Positions 63,580-64,000 of a stretch of DNA of 64,000 nt are shown here, one piece after another. Both the position numbers and the translations under genes were made by a program. The notes below the pieces were generated by a model. It was not told the origin of the DNA. It saw only the letters and a program-made list of their open reading frames with translations, and did no database searches. The first letter of the stretch is position 1, and every line of letters begins with the position of its first letter. Source of the DNA: Bacillus methanolicus (GTDB lineage Bacteria; Bacillota; Bacilli; Bacillales; Cytobacillaceae); NCBI RefSeq assembly GCF_028888695.1, contig NZ_PNFF01000001.1:1435501-1499500 (forward strand), given 5' to 3'.

Positions 63580-63662
63580 AAGATTTTTATCCACCACCTA
63601 ATCTCTAACTTCAAAATCATTAACCTCTTTTATGTAAATCTATTATTCAAGCAAAAACTAGT

Positions 63663-64000
63663 AAAAATATGGGGTTTCTATATTAGAATTGAAAAAAGTG
63701 AACAATAAATCTACGAATGAATTACGCATCGGTGAAAGACTTGTAATCCCAGAGTCTATTACTCCTTATGAAAAAGACTTGTTGGCACGTCTTGTTCATG
63801 CGGAAGCAAAAGGCGAGCCGTATGCAGGGAAAGTGACCGTTGCTACTGTTGTGTTAAATCGCGTGGATCATCCTGACTTCCCAAACACAATCAGGGACGT
63901 AATTTATGAAGTATCTGGCGGAAGCTATGCATTTACCCCTGTGCAAAATGGAACAATTAACGAACCTGCAGATGCAGAATCTTTCCGTGCGGTGAATGAA
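63663..64000 (+). CDS. LysM/SleB-type cell-wall hydrolase, 5'-truncated and cut by the window
   Basis: In frame: [20 protein letters not shown] then [11 protein letters not shown], which is the second half of a LysM repeat, followed by the Hydrolase_2 (SleB/CwlJ) domain [37 protein letters not shown] and [12 protein letters not shown]. The Glu in HAEAKGEPY is the expected catalytic residue. A TAA stands directly before KYGVS, so the signal peptide and first LysM half are lost, apparently at the junction with the ISL3 fragment side. A TTG at 63689 could start a shorter protein, but its binding site is poor. Germination-type lytic enzymes of this kind cut cortex or vegetative peptidoglycan. Confidence 0.75.

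Overview
The window looks like a chromosomal segment of a low-GC, endospore-forming member of the Bacillaceae. The support is an AbrB-family transition regulator, two YjcZ/SscA-type spore peptides, a GH18 lipoprotein of the spore-hydrolase type, a SleB-type cell-wall hydrolase at the right edge, strong AGGAGG-like ribosome binding sites, and Gram-positive regulation (T-boxes, TPP riboswitch, BirA boxes, an MhqR-like operator). I cannot fix the genus. Most genes lie on the minus strand.

Layout. 1-2.3 kb: a PhzF-like isomerase (cut by the edge) divergent from a MocR/GntR aminotransferase-like regulator. 3.1-7.2 kb: a TetR / NAD-epimerase / DUF2306 unit whose last gene is split by an intact IS256-family element. 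7.3-9.7 kb: an ascorbate-type PTS (ulaA-ulaB-ulaC), then an AbrB-like regulator. 10-16 kb: MBL-fold hydrolase, DHA2 drug exporter, Gfo/Idh oxidoreductase, a small membrane protein, an orphan phage-type holin and a HAD phosphatase. 16.2-21.8 kb: a thiamine-precursor ABC operon (ThiY, thiamine-binding DUF77 protein, ThiX, ThiZ, TatD) whose TPP riboswitch is now separated from the genes by an IS110-family element. 22-29.8 kb: one long operon with a MacAB/YknXYZ-like exporter, a second ABC exporter, a His-rich surface protein and a two-component system. 30-33.6 kb: glpQ remnant, two small coiled-coil ORFs, glycerate kinase and two YjcZ peptides. 33.7-41 kb: a complete trpEGDCFBA operon behind two tandem Trp-specific T-boxes. 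41-48.6 kb: MFS transporter, alpha/beta hydrolase, a holin-like type I toxin locus, a CBO0543 membrane protein, a decayed MNT antitoxin, fruK, a DoxX protein with an MhqR-like operator, and an Rrf2 regulator. 49-55.2 kb: a decayed YyaL-type thioredoxin-domain gene, a GH18 lipoprotein, a DUF4352 lipoprotein and an IS3-family element. 55.4-61.2 kb: biotin genes bioF-bioH-bioC and bioA-bioD, each set behind its own BirA box, with no bioB in the window. 61.5-63.6 kb: an ISL3-family element and an inverted 423-bp fragment of a second copy. Right edge: a 5'-truncated LysM/SleB hydrolase.

The region mixes well-kept biosynthetic operons with decay (DUF2306, glpQ, yyaL-like, MNT, LysM hydrolase) and four insertion-sequence families. 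The least explained features are four intergenic clusters of a degenerate 20-21-nt tandem repeat (11.3, 42.5, 44.2 and 48.7 kb), the riboswitch/IS110/thi arrangement, the type I toxin locus and a candidate small RNA at 47.3 kb.
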